Part shown: positions 15,989 through 24,579 of the stretch, in pieces | How positions within the stretch are numbered: position 1 is the first letter of the stretch | Layout: each line of letters opens with the position of its first letter | Origin: Epsilonproteobacteria bacterium (ex Lamellibrachia satsuma) | Lineage (GTDB): Bacteria > Campylobacterota > Campylobacteria > Campylobacterales > Sulfurovaceae | Direction of reading: 5' to 3' | DNA length: 64,000 bases | Assembly (NCBI GenBank): GCA_003934925.1 | Contig: JQIX01000046.1 | Coordinates: forward strand, 38,723-102,722 | Program-made: the position numbers and the translations under genes | The notes under the pieces: model-generated | The model's input: the letters and a program-made list of their open reading frames with translations, nothing else | What the model was told of the DNA's origin: nothing | The model's database searches: none

Positions 15989-16723
15989 GTGGGGAAAGTC
16001 TATTTAACAGGGGCTGGTCCGGGAGATATTGATCTTCTGACGGTGAAAGCATTACGTGTAGTAAGAGAAGCAGATGTGATCATCTATGACAGACTTGCCA
16101 ATCCGGATATCTTGGCAGAAGCGAAAGACGGATGTGAATTTGTATATGTGGGAAAGGAAGATTCTCATCATATCTTACCCCAGGAAGAGATCAATGAAGT
16201 GATCTATCGATCAGCCTTGAAATATGAGAATGTGGTACGTCTCAAAGGTGGAGATCCTTTTGTTTTTGGGCGAGGAGGCGAAGAAGGTATCTATTTGCGT
16301 GAACGTGGGATTGCATTTGAGTTCATCCCGGGGATCACTTCTGCCATAGCCGTACCTGAGTATGCAGGTATTCCTGTCACACATCGTGGGATCACAGTTT
16401 CATTCAGAGTAGTGACAGGACATGAGTCAAGCAATAAAGACCATTCTCAGATCCCTTGGGAAAACTATAAAAGTGATGATACCATTATCTTTTTGATGGG
16501 ACTCCATCGTCTTAAAAAGATAGCAAATAAACTGATGGAGATAGGAAAACCTAAAGATTGTCCTGTCGCAGTCATCAGCCGAGGGACACGACCGGATGAA
16601 AGAACAGTTGTAGGTACATTGAAAGATATTTATGAAAAAGCAAAAGATCTTCCAACGCCTGCACTTATCGTAGTTGGGGAAGTGGTTACGTTACGGGAGC
16701 AGTTAAGTTGGTTTGAAAAATAA
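15989..16723 (+). CDS. nirE: Uroporphyrinogen-III C-methyltransferase (NirE/CobA type)
   Basis: The 244-residue protein carries the SAM-dependent methylase motifs VYLTGAGPGDIDLLTVKA, the VRLKGGDPFVFGRGGEE segment and VPGITSA-like FIPGITSAIAVPEYAG. It makes precorrin-2 from uroporphyrinogen III, the first step toward siroheme and heme d1. Start is GTG 15989 after a GAGGGAGAG ribosome site. Position between nirJ and nirDL favours the NirE role; it could also feed assimilatory siroheme. Confidence 0.87.
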   Translation: MGKVYLTGAGPGDIDLLTVKALRVVREADVIIYDRLANPDILAEAKDGCEFVYVGKEDSHHILPQEEINEVIYRSALKYENVVRLKGGDPFVFGRGGEEGIYLRERGIAFEFIPGITSAIAVPEYAGIPVTHRGITVSFRVVTGHESSNKDHSQIPWENYKSDDTIIFLMGLHRLKKIANKLMEIGKPKDCPVAVISRGTRPDERTVVGTLKDIYEKAKDLPTPALIVVGEVVTLREQLSWFEK

Positions 16724-16822
16724 TATAAACAAATAGTTTAATATTTGTATCTATGATGTTTTAAGGTATTTATGTTTAAAACAGTGCTATTATTAAAAAT
16801 ATATAGAAGAAATTTTATCTTT

Positions 16823-16838
16823 TGTACTGTATAGTACA
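16823..16838. promoter_or_regulatory. Inverted repeat upstream of the Crp/Fnr gene
   Basis: TGTACT-GTAT-AGTACA is an inverted repeat with 6-base arms, 30 bases before the regulator start. It differs from the TTGAY-N4-RTCAA boxes, so the regulator gene may have a separate control. Its function is unknown. Confidence 0.4.
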
Positions 16839-16867
16839 TTTTTATAAAGTGACCAAGAGGAATAGTA

Positions 16868-17569
16868 ATGTTGAAACTTAAAGAGATTCCGATGTTCTCA
16901 TCATTGAGCGAATCTCATTTAAAAGAAATTTATGATCATACGCATATTAAACATTTTACCAAAGATAGTATTGTTTTTTATGAAGGGGATGAGAGTGGAT
17001 ATATTCATATTCTGCTAGAGGGGAGTGTCAAACTTTATAAGACGACTCCCAAAGGTACACAAATACAGATCAATCGCCTTACTGCTCCCTCTATGATAGG
17101 TGAGTATGCTTGTTTTGAACAGCAGCCTTTTCCTGCAAGTTGTGAATTTGTTACAGATGGTTCAATGGGACTGCTTCCATTTGACTTGGTCTATAAACAT
17201 TTGAATAATCCGGATTTCTCATTGGAGATCATCAAGTCTCTTACAGGTAAAGTTTCTTTACTTTCTGCACTGGTGCATAAAGAGACGGTCCTTTCCTCAG
17301 AAGCGAAAGTAGCTGATCTGATGATGCAGAAACTTTCCTTGTTCCAGAGATTAAAGAATAATGAGATCGCATCCATGCTTAACCTGACCCCTGAAACATT
17401 CTCAAGGATCATGACAAAGTTTAAAAAAGAGGGGATCATCTCAGTTGAGAACCATACTGTGATCATACATAAAGAAGAAGCGCTTTATAATATCGTTGAG
17501 ACGAATACAATGAAAGACTGTACGAACTGTATTGCACATTTTAAAGAGCAGATCGGATATAAAGATTAA
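16868..17569 (+). CDS. Crp/Fnr-family transcription regulator (nitrogen-oxide or redox responsive, predicted)
   Basis: The 233-residue protein has a cyclic-nucleotide-type beta-roll (about 10-115), a dimerisation helix (about 118-145) and a winged helix-turn-helix (about 163-205). The recognition helix TPETFSRIMTKF carries E176, S179 and R180, the E-xx-SR triad by which FNR reads TTGAT. It lacks FNR's N-terminal Fe-S cysteines; cysteines occur at 82, 92 and in a C-terminal C218-x2-C221. This fits DNR/NarR/NssR-like regulators more than FNR. It is the likely controller of the palindromes listed around it. The sensed signal is not evident from sequence. Confidence 0.82.
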   Translation: MLKLKEIPMFSSLSESHLKEIYDHTHIKHFTKDSIVFYEGDESGYIHILLEGSVKLYKTTPKGTQIQINRLTAPSMIGEYACFEQQPFPASCEFVTDGSMGLLPFDLVYKHLNNPDFSLEIIKSLTGKVSLLSALVHKETVLSSEAKVADLMMQKLSLFQRLKNNEIASMLNLTPETFSRIMTKFKKEGIISVENHTVIIHKEEALYNIVETNTMKDCTNCIAHFKEQIGYKD

Positions 17570-17614
17570 GGGCTGAGGAATAAGGTTTAAGAAAGCTTGA
17601 AAATGCAATCGTTC

Positions 17615-17649
17615 TTAACTCTTAACTCTTAACTCTTAACTCTTAACTC
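17615..17649. repeat. Heptanucleotide tandem repeat, five TTAACTC units
   Basis: Five perfect copies of TTAACTC lie between the regulator and nirDL, which converge here. The run overlaps the last codons and stop of nirDL (minus strand), so the final Lys-Ser-stop of NirDL is written in repeat sequence. Confidence 0.8.
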
Positions 17650-18634
17650 TTTTTTCCCATTCTTTAAAAGCATCATCAAAATAAACAAGCCGCTGTTTTT
17701 TAAACTCTACAGTTGAGTAGAGTTTTCCATACTCTGTCAAGCCGCTTTCTTTGGCCATTTCTTCAATGAGTGTGTCGCACTCTTCCTGGGTTTTGGCATG
17801 CACCATAGCAAAAAGATTGTAAGGCCAGTTGGGGTAGCTTGGTCTCAGGTAGCAGTGGCTGACCGCAGAGAACTCTGCCATCTGTCGGCCTATCTCTTCA
17901 CCTTTCTCTTCAGGTACGGCCCAAACGGACATGGCATTGGCACCAAAACCGGCTTTTCTATGATTGAGTATAGTGGCAAAACGACGCATGACACCACTCT
18001 CTTTGAGTTCGTTGGCTATTTCGAAGAATTTATCATAACCCAGTCCCAGTTTTTCAGTTGCTTCCCTGTAGGGTTCTGATGTAACGGTAATGTCTTTTTG
18101 CAGCTCCTTGATGACAGCAATGTGTTGAGGTGTCAGTTCTATCTCTTTGTGCACTGCTTTTTTGAGCTTTTCTTTTTTGGCGCGTTTTCCAGTAGTGTCC
18201 ATCTTTACGGAAATTTTGAACATTTTAAGTGTAGGAAGGATGATGGCATCGTCTGCTCCTGTCTGCTCTTTGAGTATTTCGATGGTCTTCTCCAGCCCCA
18301 GTTTGCTGTCAGGTGCAACAGCCATGGTGAACCAGATATTGTAGTCATGGTTACGCAGGTAGTTGTGGCTGACACCGGGATGAGCGTTGATAATTTCTGC
18401 AGCTTTGTCCACCTGATCCTCTGCTACCTTAAAAGCAACCAGTGATGATTTGTAGCCCAGGCGTTTGGTATCGAAAATGGCAGAAGTCTGACGGATGATC
18501 TTTTCATCTTTAAGCTTCTGTACCATAGAGAGGACTTCCTCTTCAGAAGTATTCAACTCCTCTGCTATGATCTTGAAGGGTCGCTGCGTCATGGGAAAAG
18601 CATTTTGCATCTGATATAGTAATTCGTTTCGCAT
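17636..18634 (-). CDS. Siroheme decarboxylase NirDL (fused AsnC-type domains)
   Basis: The 332-residue protein contains two AsnC/Lrp-like halves, each with a winged-helix part and a ligand-binding beta-alpha part (about 1-150 and 160-330), matching fused NirD and NirL. The paired motifs HNYLRNHDYNIWFTM and HCYLRPSYPNWPYNLF hold the conserved active-site histidine region. It removes acetate carboxyl groups of siroheme to give didecarboxysiroheme for NirJ. A Crp/Fnr-type site lies upstream. The 3' end runs into the heptamer repeat. Confidence 0.85.
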   Translation of the reverse strand: MRNELLYQMQNAFPMTQRPFKIIAEELNTSEEEVLSMVQKLKDEKIIRQTSAIFDTKRLGYKSSLVAFKVAEDQVDKAAEIINAHPGVSHNYLRNHDYNIWFTMAVAPDSKLGLEKTIEILKEQTGADDAIILPTLKMFKISVKMDTTGKRAKKEKLKKAVHKEIELTPQHIAVIKELQKDITVTSEPYREATEKLGLGYDKFFEIANELKESGVMRRFATILNHRKAGFGANAMSVWAVPEEKGEEIGRQMAEFSAVSHCYLRPSYPNWPYNLFAMVHAKTQEECDTLIEEMAKESGLTEYGKLYSTVEFKKQRLVYFDDAFKEWEKRVKS

Positions 18635-18697
18635 TTGTGTAAATATCTCCGTTTATAATAATAATGTGATTATAGTAAAGCATAGTGTAGCAAAGTA

Positions 18698-18711
18698 TTG
18701 ATACATATCAA
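18698..18711. promoter_or_regulatory. Shared Crp/Fnr-type site, nirDL and siroheme gene
   Basis: TTGATACATATCAA is a perfect-arm box. The plus-strand TACATT at 18734-18739 is centred exactly 32 bases away; the minus-strand TATAAT (18674 to 18669) is centred 33 bases away. It sits between the divergent nirDL and siroheme synthase genes. Confidence 0.75.
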
Positions 18712-18768
18712 AGCAATTTTAATAGACTTTTGATACATTATAAATAACAATCGATAAAAAGGAACAGA

Positions 18769-19335
18769 ATGTCATTTTTCCCCATGTTCATGGATATGCA
18801 GGATCTTAAAGTTTTAGTGGTTGGAGGTGGCACTATTGCCACTGAAAAACTGGAGAAACTGGTGGATTTTACCAAAGAGATCACAGTTATTGCTTCAGAG
18901 GTGAGTATTGAAGCGGATAACCTGATCAAAGATCACTGCCTTACACTCTATCATCGAGCATACAGCCAAGGAGATATTCAGGGCTTTGATATTGTTATTG
19001 TTGCAACCGATACGGTGGATCTGCATAAAGCGATCTACAAAGAGTCGAGAGGCAGCAGAATACTGGTGAATTCCGTGGACAATACGGACTATTGTGATTT
19101 TATCTTTCCTTCCTATGTCAAAAAAGATGATCTGACCATCGCTTTTTCAACAGGAGGAGCTTCACCTGCATTTGCTAAACATATACGCAGTCATTTTGAG
19201 AAGATCATTCCTGATTCGGTTGGAGCATTTCTTCAAAAAATGAAAGCTTTGCGCTCAACGATGCCTAAAGGCAAAGAGCGGATGAAATATTTTGATACAT
19301 TGGTAGAAGAGTATTTTAATAAAAATTTCAAGTGA
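18769..19335 (+). CDS. Precorrin-2 dehydrogenase/ferrochelatase (CysG N-terminal, Met8-like)
   Basis: The 188-residue protein starts with FFPMFMDMQDLKVLVVGGGTIATEK, the Rossmann motif of the siroheme synthase N-terminal domain, and contains the STGGASPAFAKHIR segment of the chelatase region. It oxidises precorrin-2 with NAD+ and probably inserts iron to make siroheme. Together with NirE it supplies siroheme to NirDL. The CobA half of CysG is absent here, being separately encoded as NirE. Promoter control is shared with nirDL. Confidence 0.87.
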   Translation: MSFFPMFMDMQDLKVLVVGGGTIATEKLEKLVDFTKEITVIASEVSIEADNLIKDHCLTLYHRAYSQGDIQGFDIVIVATDTVDLHKAIYKESRGSRILVNSVDNTDYCDFIFPSYVKKDDLTIAFSTGGASPAFAKHIRSHFEKIIPDSVGAFLQKMKALRSTMPKGKERMKYFDTLVEEYFNKNFK

Positions 19336-19358
19336 TTTTGACATAATTTGACATAATC

Positions 19359-19372
19359 TTGATATAAATTAA
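19359..19372. promoter_or_regulatory. Imperfect Crp/Fnr-type site before DUF2249 gene
   Basis: TTGATATAAATTAA has one mismatch in the right arm. A -10-like TACAAT at 19395-19400 is centred exactly 32 bases downstream, which makes the weak match more credible. Confidence 0.5.
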
Positions 19373-19424
19373 GATTATTTTAAATATAAGTCATTACAAT
19401 AAAAAAAATTAAATAGGAGATAAT

Positions 19425-19766
19425 ATGTCTGAATTAAACAAACAACCAATAGAAGTACCTGGGGCAACGGTTCCTTTCTTTACTTATACAATGGGTGAAA
19501 CGCAGTATTTTGAGTTCGACACATCTAAGTGCGGACCACCTGAACCGATGGTCAATGCAATGGCAGGACTTAAGATGATTGACAGTGCCAACAAAAAAGT
19601 GGTAATGATCAATCATAAAAAACCGATGGGGCTGCTTGACAAGATCGGCGAGAATTATGATATTGAAACAGAAAAAATGGATGATGGTCGTGTTAAATTG
19701 ATCTTCTCCTATAAAGCAGGGGAGAGTGAAAACGCAAATCTTAATGATGCTGCTTGTCACGGGTAG
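19425..19766 (+). CDS. DUF2249/TusA-like small protein
   Basis: The 113-residue protein has the PPEPMVNAMAGL helix and the VVMINHKKPMGLLDKIGE strand-helix unit typical of DUF2249, a TusA/SirA-like fold found near denitrification genes. Its catalytic cysteine position is unclear (Cys in SKCGPPEP, and one near the end in ACHG). Function in this family is not established; sulfur or metal-center repair is a guess. It is followed after 5 bases by the membrane gene and probably shares its operon. Confidence 0.68.
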   Translation: MSELNKQPIEVPGATVPFFTYTMGETQYFEFDTSKCGPPEPMVNAMAGLKMIDSANKKVVMINHKKPMGLLDKIGENYDIETEKMDDGRVKLIFSYKAGESENANLNDAACHG

Positions 19767-19771
19767 GCTAG

Positions 19772-21007
19772 ATGAAAGCTATTTCCAGTGATTTTGCACC
19801 GCCATTAAAACTGATTTCACCGTTCTTCAGTTATGGCGTGGCTTTTTATCTGCTGTCAATGTTGGCACTGCTTTTTTTTAAACCTTCGTTTGCTTATGCG
19901 CAGATGGATGTAGCAGGATGGATTCATCTCTTTCTGCTTGGTTTTGTGATGATGATCATCTTTGGTGCCATGGCACAGCTTATACCGGTGGTACTTGAGG
20001 CAGGACATGCAGTGGTGGATGTCTATTATGTCATTTTCCCTCTGCTACTTATCGGTACTTCCCTGATGGTGTTCGGTTTCTGGCTTATGCCGGGGATACT
20101 TCCTTATGGAGGCTTGCTGGTACTTATTGCCATGATCATCTTTGCCGTAGAGAATATTGCTACGCTCAAAAAGACAAGCATACGAACACTGACTATAGAT
20201 ACAGTTGCCTGGAGCAACGGATATCTGTTGCTGGGTATTCTTACCGGATTTGCTATTGCACTCGGATTGAGTGGAAATCTTGGTATCAATGTCTCACTGA
20301 TGCTCAAAGCCCATGTCTATGCAGTGCTTGGAGGGTATGTTGTTTTGACTATCATAGGGTTATCCCTGATCCTCATACCGATGTTTTCTTTGGCTCACGG
20401 TTTTGAAGAAACGGCAATAAACAGGGCGTTCAAACTGGTCATTACAGGTGTCGGTATTGTTTTTGCCGGGGCGCTTTTTGCTCAAGAATGGCTTATGTTT
20501 ATAGGCTATGCTGTTAATATGGCAGGAATCTTCTTCTATATCTGGCAGATCTATATCATTGCGAAATTGACGGTACGTAAAGAGATGGATATCTGGGCAA
20601 AGTCTATGATATTCGCTTTTGGTACATTGATATTTTCTATTATGCTTGGCTTACTCTATTTTATAATAGGCAAAGAAAGTGTGCTTCATGCATCGGTATG
20701 GTTTTTACTGTTGGGGTTCATCTCCTCCATGATCACAGGACATCTTTACAAGATCGTTCCGTTTTTGGTCTGGTTTGAACGTTTTGCGCCCCTGGTAGGA
20801 AAAGAGAAAGTGCCGATGCTTCATGAGATGTACTCCAAAGAGGGAGCATCAATGATGTACTGGTTTACCACTACGGGTGTTGTACTGGGAGGTTTGGGTT
20901 TGCTGTTTGAGAATGATATTCTCTTCAAGGGAGGCGCAAGTTTCCTTTTTACCGGAGCGATCTTCCTCTTCATTACGATGCGGAAGATGCTGTCCTACGG
21001 AAAATAA
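19772..21007 (+). CDS. Polytopic membrane protein, NnrS or heme-copper oxidase-like
   Basis: The 411-residue protein has about 12 predicted membrane segments. Conserved-looking units are GWIHLFLLGFVMMIIFGAM with AQLIPV, then KAHVYAVLGGY with IPMFSLAH, and a GHLYKIVPFLVW segment, each with a histidine and a proline motif as in NnrS and subunit I-like proteins. A heme or copper binding role in nitric oxide stress is plausible, but the full set of histidine ligands of a terminal oxidase is not seen. It is linked to the DUF2249 gene and followed by a SufT-like gene. Confidence 0.55.
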   Translation: MKAISSDFAPPLKLISPFFSYGVAFYLLSMLALLFFKPSFAYAQMDVAGWIHLFLLGFVMMIIFGAMAQLIPVVLEAGHAVVDVYYVIFPLLLIGTSLMVFGFWLMPGILPYGGLLVLIAMIIFAVENIATLKKTSIRTLTIDTVAWSNGYLLLGILTGFAIALGLSGNLGINVSLMLKAHVYAVLGGYVVLTIIGLSLILIPMFSLAHGFEETAINRAFKLVITGVGIVFAGALFAQEWLMFIGYAVNMAGIFFYIWQIYIIAKLTVRKEMDIWAKSMIFAFGTLIFSIMLGLLYFIIGKESVLHASVWFLLLGFISSMITGHLYKIVPFLVWFERFAPLVGKEKVPMLHEMYSKEGASMMYWFTTTGVVLGGLGLLFENDILFKGGASFLFTGAIFLFITMRKMLSYGK

Positions 21008-21008
21008 T

Positions 21009-21034
21009 GTAGGGGCAATCCCTTGTGGTTGCCC
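21009..21034. repeat. GTAG-headed REP-like palindrome
   Basis: A GTAG foot is followed by GGGCAA ... TTGCCC arms around an inner TCCCTTGTGG. It differs at one base from the reverse complement of 27709-27734 and at a few bases from 27744-27769. It starts two bases after the membrane gene stop. Confidence 0.7.
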
Positions 21035-21130
21035 AAAACAGACACAACTAGTCGTGTGGGCTGTCTGCCGAAGACGACGTGCGAAGCAGAGCTTTGCTCT
21101 GTGAACAATACGATAAAAAAGGAAAAAAAT

Positions 21131-21439
21131 ATGTGCAGTATTACAAAAGAAGCAGTTTTTGATGCGATCAGTACCGTTATTGACCCCGAAGTTGGGTTCA
21201 ATCTTGTAGAGATGGGACTGATCTATGATGCGATTATAGATGAAGCGTGTAATGTCCATGTGGTCATGACACTTTCAACACAGGGATGCCCTCTGCATCA
21301 GATGATCACTACCTGGGTCAAAGAGGCGGTAGAACGCATAGAAGATGTAGGAGATGTTGAAGTAGAAGTAGTATGGGAACCTGCATGGAACATCTCAATG
21401 GCGGATGAGAATGTGAAAAAAGCTTTAGGTGGTATGTAA
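21131..21439 (+). CDS. SufT/MIP18-family Fe-S assembly-like protein
   Basis: The 102-residue DUF59 protein has TVIDPEVGFNLVEMGLIYD and a TLSTQGCPLH segment with the family cysteine. Such proteins help mature Fe-S or related cofactors (SufT, PaaD). ATG 21131 is used because AAGGA precedes it and the family begins near here; the open frame from 21023 runs through repeat DNA. It lies between the nitrogen-oxide gene group and the nap operon. Confidence 0.75.
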   Translation: MCSITKEAVFDAISTVIDPEVGFNLVEMGLIYDAIIDEACNVHVVMTLSTQGCPLHQMITTWVKEAVERIEDVGDVEVEVVWEPAWNISMADENVKKALGGM

Positions 21440-21597
21440 TATAAATTATTACACAAAAATAGGAGTATTTAACTCCTGTTTTCATCAACTATATTTAACT
21501 ATACAAATTACTTCATTTTTATAATTTATCTAAGACTTTTTTACTCCAAATTAAAATGTTACCTATTTTGTTCGATTTATGACTTTATTCACTTCTC

Positions 21598-21611
21598 TTG
21601 ATGTAAATCAT
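21598..21611. promoter_or_regulatory. Imperfect Crp/Fnr-type site before napA
   Basis: TTGATGTAAATCAT has a single mismatch in the last base. A weak -10 candidate TAAACT at 21635-21640 is centred 33 bases downstream. The 298-base region between 21440 and 21737 also holds an A+T-rich stretch and an AGTTCTTCAG-type hairpin near 21670-21700. Confidence 0.5.
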
Positions 21612-21737
21612 CTTTTTTATTGACATCTGTATGATAAACTATATATGTTGTTATAAGTAGAGTTCCCTGAAGAACAGCTAGAGTTCTTCAGAGGACTCTG
21701 CAAAATAACCAAAAAATCAATTTACGGAGGAAGTAAT

Positions 21738-24575
21738 ATGGCTTTAAATAGAAGAGAATTTCTTAAAAGTGCAGCGGCAGCATCTGCAGCTAGTGCAGCG
21801 GGAATTGCTGTTCCATCTAGTCTAAGTGCAGCAGCGACTGATGCACAGAAAGATTGGAGATGGGATAAAGCAGCTTGTCGTTTCTGTGGTACAGGTTGTG
21901 GTATCATGCTTGCAACAAAAGGTGGTAGAATCGTAGCGGTTAAGGGTGACCCTGCTGCCCCGGTAAACAGAGGTCTTAACTGTATTAAGGGTTATTTTAA
22001 TGCGAAGATCATGTATGGTGCGGACAGACTTAAAACACCACTTCTAAGAATGAATGACAAAGGTGAATTCGACAAGCACGGTAAATTCAGACCTGTAAGT
22101 TGGAAAAGAGCATTCGATGAGATGGAAAAATATGCTAAAAAAGCACTTAAGGCATCCGGTCCTGAAGGTGTAGCAGTATTTGCATCCGGTCAATACACAG
22201 TTATGGAAGGGTATGCGGCTCAGAAAATGATGAAAGCTGGATTCAGATCTAACGCGATCGATCCGAATGCACGTCACTGTATGGCATCAGCGGTTGTTGG
22301 TTTCTATCAAACATTCGGTATCGATGAGCCGTCAGGATGTTATGACGATATCGAAATCACCGATACTATCGTTACCTGGGGTTCAAACATGGCAGAGATG
22401 CACCCGATCCTTTGGTCAAGAGTAACAGATAGAAAACTCTCTAATCCGGATAAAGTGAAAGTAGTTAATATCCAAACCTATACACATAGAACATGTGACC
22501 TTGGTGACTTTAATATTATCTTCTCACCAAGTACAGACCTTGCACTATGGAACTATATTGCTCATGAAATTGTCTATAATCATCCTGAAGCAATTGACTG
22601 GGATTTTGTAAAAGAAAACATTGTCTTTACAGCTGGCCCACTTAATATCGGTTATGGTATGAGAAGAGCAGGAGAGAAATCGATTACGCCTGTAAGAGCT
22701 GACGGCAGTGCAGGTAAATACAGTGCTAAAGAGATGGAAATCATCAATAAAGAGATGAGTAAAAAAATCTCTGCAAAAGAGGCACCGGCATTGGCACCAT
22801 ATGGTATCAAAGAAGGTGATGTGATGAAAAATACAGCCGGTACACTCAAGCACTGGAAGATCTCATTTGAAGAGTACAAGAAATCACTCGAGCCGTTCAC
22901 GCTTGACTATGTAGCAAAAATTGCTAAAGGTGATCCGAACGAGTCTATCGACAGCTTTAAGAAAAAGCTTAAAATGTTGGCAGATCTTTACATTGAAAAA
23001 GGAAGAAAAGTTGTTTCATTCTGGACAATGGGTATGAACCAGCACACTAGAGGTACTTGGGTAAATACACTTTCTTATAATGTTCACTTCCTGCTTAACA
23101 AACAAGCATTGCCAGGAAATGGTGCATTCTCATTGACTGGTCAGCCTTCAGCATGTGGTACAGCGAGAGAAGTAGGAACATTCTGTCACAGGCTTCCAGC
23201 AGATATGATGGTGAAAAACCCTAAACACAGAGCGCATGCAGAAAAAATATGGGGAATCCCGGCCGGCACATTGAACCCTGTAGGTAACCAGCACATTATG
23301 AAGATCCACAGAGACATTGAAGATGGTGTGGTGAAATTTGCATGGGTCAATGTATGTAATGCATACCAGGATTCTGCTTCTGCATCTCACTGGATCAAAG
23401 CAGCAAGAGAAATGGATAACTTCATTGTAACTTCAGACGGATACCCTGGTATTTCAGCAATGGTTTCTGACCTCGTCCTTCCATCAGCGATGATCTACGA
23501 AAAGTGGGGAGCATACGGAAATGCAGAGAGAAGAACACAGCACTGGAGACAGCAAGTACTTCCTGTAGGACATGCGATGTCAGATACATGGCAGTGGGTT
23601 GAGTTCTCAAAAAGATTTACAGTCAAAGATCTTTGGGGACCATATACACTTAGAAATAAGAAAAAACTTGCTGATGTTCGTAAAGATGCCAAAAAATTGG
23701 GATATAACGATAATACAACAATGTATGAGATTTTATTTGCCAATAAAAAAGGTAAATCATATAAGATAAATATGAATAAGTTCCCACAAAAGGGTTATGA
23801 TAACTCTGAGTGTAACGGAGATAGCAGAAACGTTAAAGGTGAAAATGGTAAAGTATTTAAGGGTTATGGTTTCATGATCCATGAATATCTCTTTGAAGAG
23901 TATGCATCATTTGGTAGAGGCCATGGACATGACTTGGCACCGTTTGAAGTGTATCATAAAGTAAGAGGACTTAAGTGGCCTGTTGTTGATGGTAAAGAGA
24001 CGCAGTGGAGATTTAATGTCAAATATGACCCGTATGCAGCAAAAGCGGCTAAAAAAGCAGGTAGCAAAAGCACACACGCATTCTATGGTCCATTAGCGAA
24101 AAAGATCCTTCAGGGTAACCTAAAAGGTCCAGATAAAAAACTGGGCAAATATGCATTGCCAAATAAAGCGAAGATCTTTGCAAGACCATACATGGATCCA
24201 CCGGAAATGCCAGATGCAAATTACGATACCTGGTTATGTACAGGACGTGTACTTGAACATTGGCACTCTGGTACAATGACAATGAGAGTTCCTGAATTGT
24301 TTAGAGCGGTTCCTGAAGCACTCTGCTATATGCATCCGGGTGATGCCAAAGCAAAAGGTCTCAAAAGAGGTGAACTTGCATGGGTTGAATCTAGACGTGG
24401 TAAGGTAAAAGCGAGAATTGAGACACGTGGACGTAACAGACCACCTCAAGGATTGGTATTTGTACCTTGGTTCGATGAAAAAGTCTTTATTAACAAAGTA
24501 TGTCTGGATGCTACATGTCCTATGTCCAAGCAGACAGACTACAAAAAATGTGCAGTTAAGATCACAAAGGCATAA
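21738..24575 (+). CDS. napA: Periplasmic nitrate reductase catalytic subunit NapA
   Basis: The 945-residue protein begins with a twin-arginine signal (NRREFLK), then a 4Fe-4S site C47-x2-C50-x3-C54 ... C82, and the molybdenum-ligand cysteine C181 in the [10 protein letters not shown] segment. It reduces nitrate to nitrite in the periplasm with a Mo-bis-MGD cofactor. Its length is typical for Campylobacterota NapA, longer than the E. coli enzyme. It heads the operon napAGHB-F-orf-L-D. An upstream GGAGG ribosome site precedes the ATG. Confidence 0.96.
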   Translation: MALNRREFLKSAAAASAASAAGIAVPSSLSAAATDAQKDWRWDKAACRFCGTGCGIMLATKGGRIVAVKGDPAAPVNRGLNCIKGYFNAKIMYGADRLKTPLLRMNDKGEFDKHGKFRPVSWKRAFDEMEKYAKKALKASGPEGVAVFASGQYTVMEGYAAQKMMKAGFRSNAIDPNARHCMASAVVGFYQTFGIDEPSGCYDDIEITDTIVTWGSNMAEMHPILWSRVTDRKLSNPDKVKVVNIQTYTHRTCDLGDFNIIFSPSTDLALWNYIAHEIVYNHPEAIDWDFVKENIVFTAGPLNIGYGMRRAGEKSITPVRADGSAGKYSAKEMEIINKEMSKKISAKEAPALAPYGIKEGDVMKNTAGTLKHWKISFEEYKKSLEPFTLDYVAKIAKGDPNESIDSFKKKLKMLADLYIEKGRKVVSFWTMGMNQHTRGTWVNTLSYNVHFLLNKQALPGNGAFSLTGQPSACGTAREVGTFCHRLPADMMVKNPKHRAHAEKIWGIPAGTLNPVGNQHIMKIHRDIEDGVVKFAWVNVCNAYQDSASASHWIKAAREMDNFIVTSDGYPGISAMVSDLVLPSAMIYEKWGAYGNAERRTQHWRQQVLPVGHAMSDTWQWVEFSKRFTVKDLWGPYTLRNKKKLADVRKDAKKLGYNDNTTMYEILFANKKGKSYKINMNKFPQKGYDNSECNGDSRNVKGENGKVFKGYGFMIHEYLFEEYASFGRGHGHDLAPFEVYHKVRGLKWPVVDGKETQWRFNVKYDPYAAKAAKKAGSKSTHAFYGPLAKKILQGNLKGPDKKLGKYALPNKAKIFARPYMDPPEMPDANYDTWLCTGRVLEHWHSGTMTMRVPELFRAVPEALCYMHPGDAKAKGLKRGELAWVESRRGKVKARIETRGRNRPPQGLVFVPWFDEKVFINKVCLDATCPMSKQTDYKKCAVKITKA

Positions 24576-24579
24576 GTAG

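Noticed and set aside
15918..15989. 23-residue ORF between nirJ and nirE
   Set aside because: It begins in a heptamer repeat, spans a hairpin, lacks a family match and overlaps the nirE start; more likely chance.
15906..17649. Heptamer runs as possible CRISPR repeats
   Set aside because: Units are 7 bases long and contiguous, with no spacers and no cas genes nearby.
21023..21130. N-terminal extension of the SufT-like protein
   Set aside because: The extra frame translates REP-like and hairpin DNA; the family and the AAGGA site both support ATG 21131.
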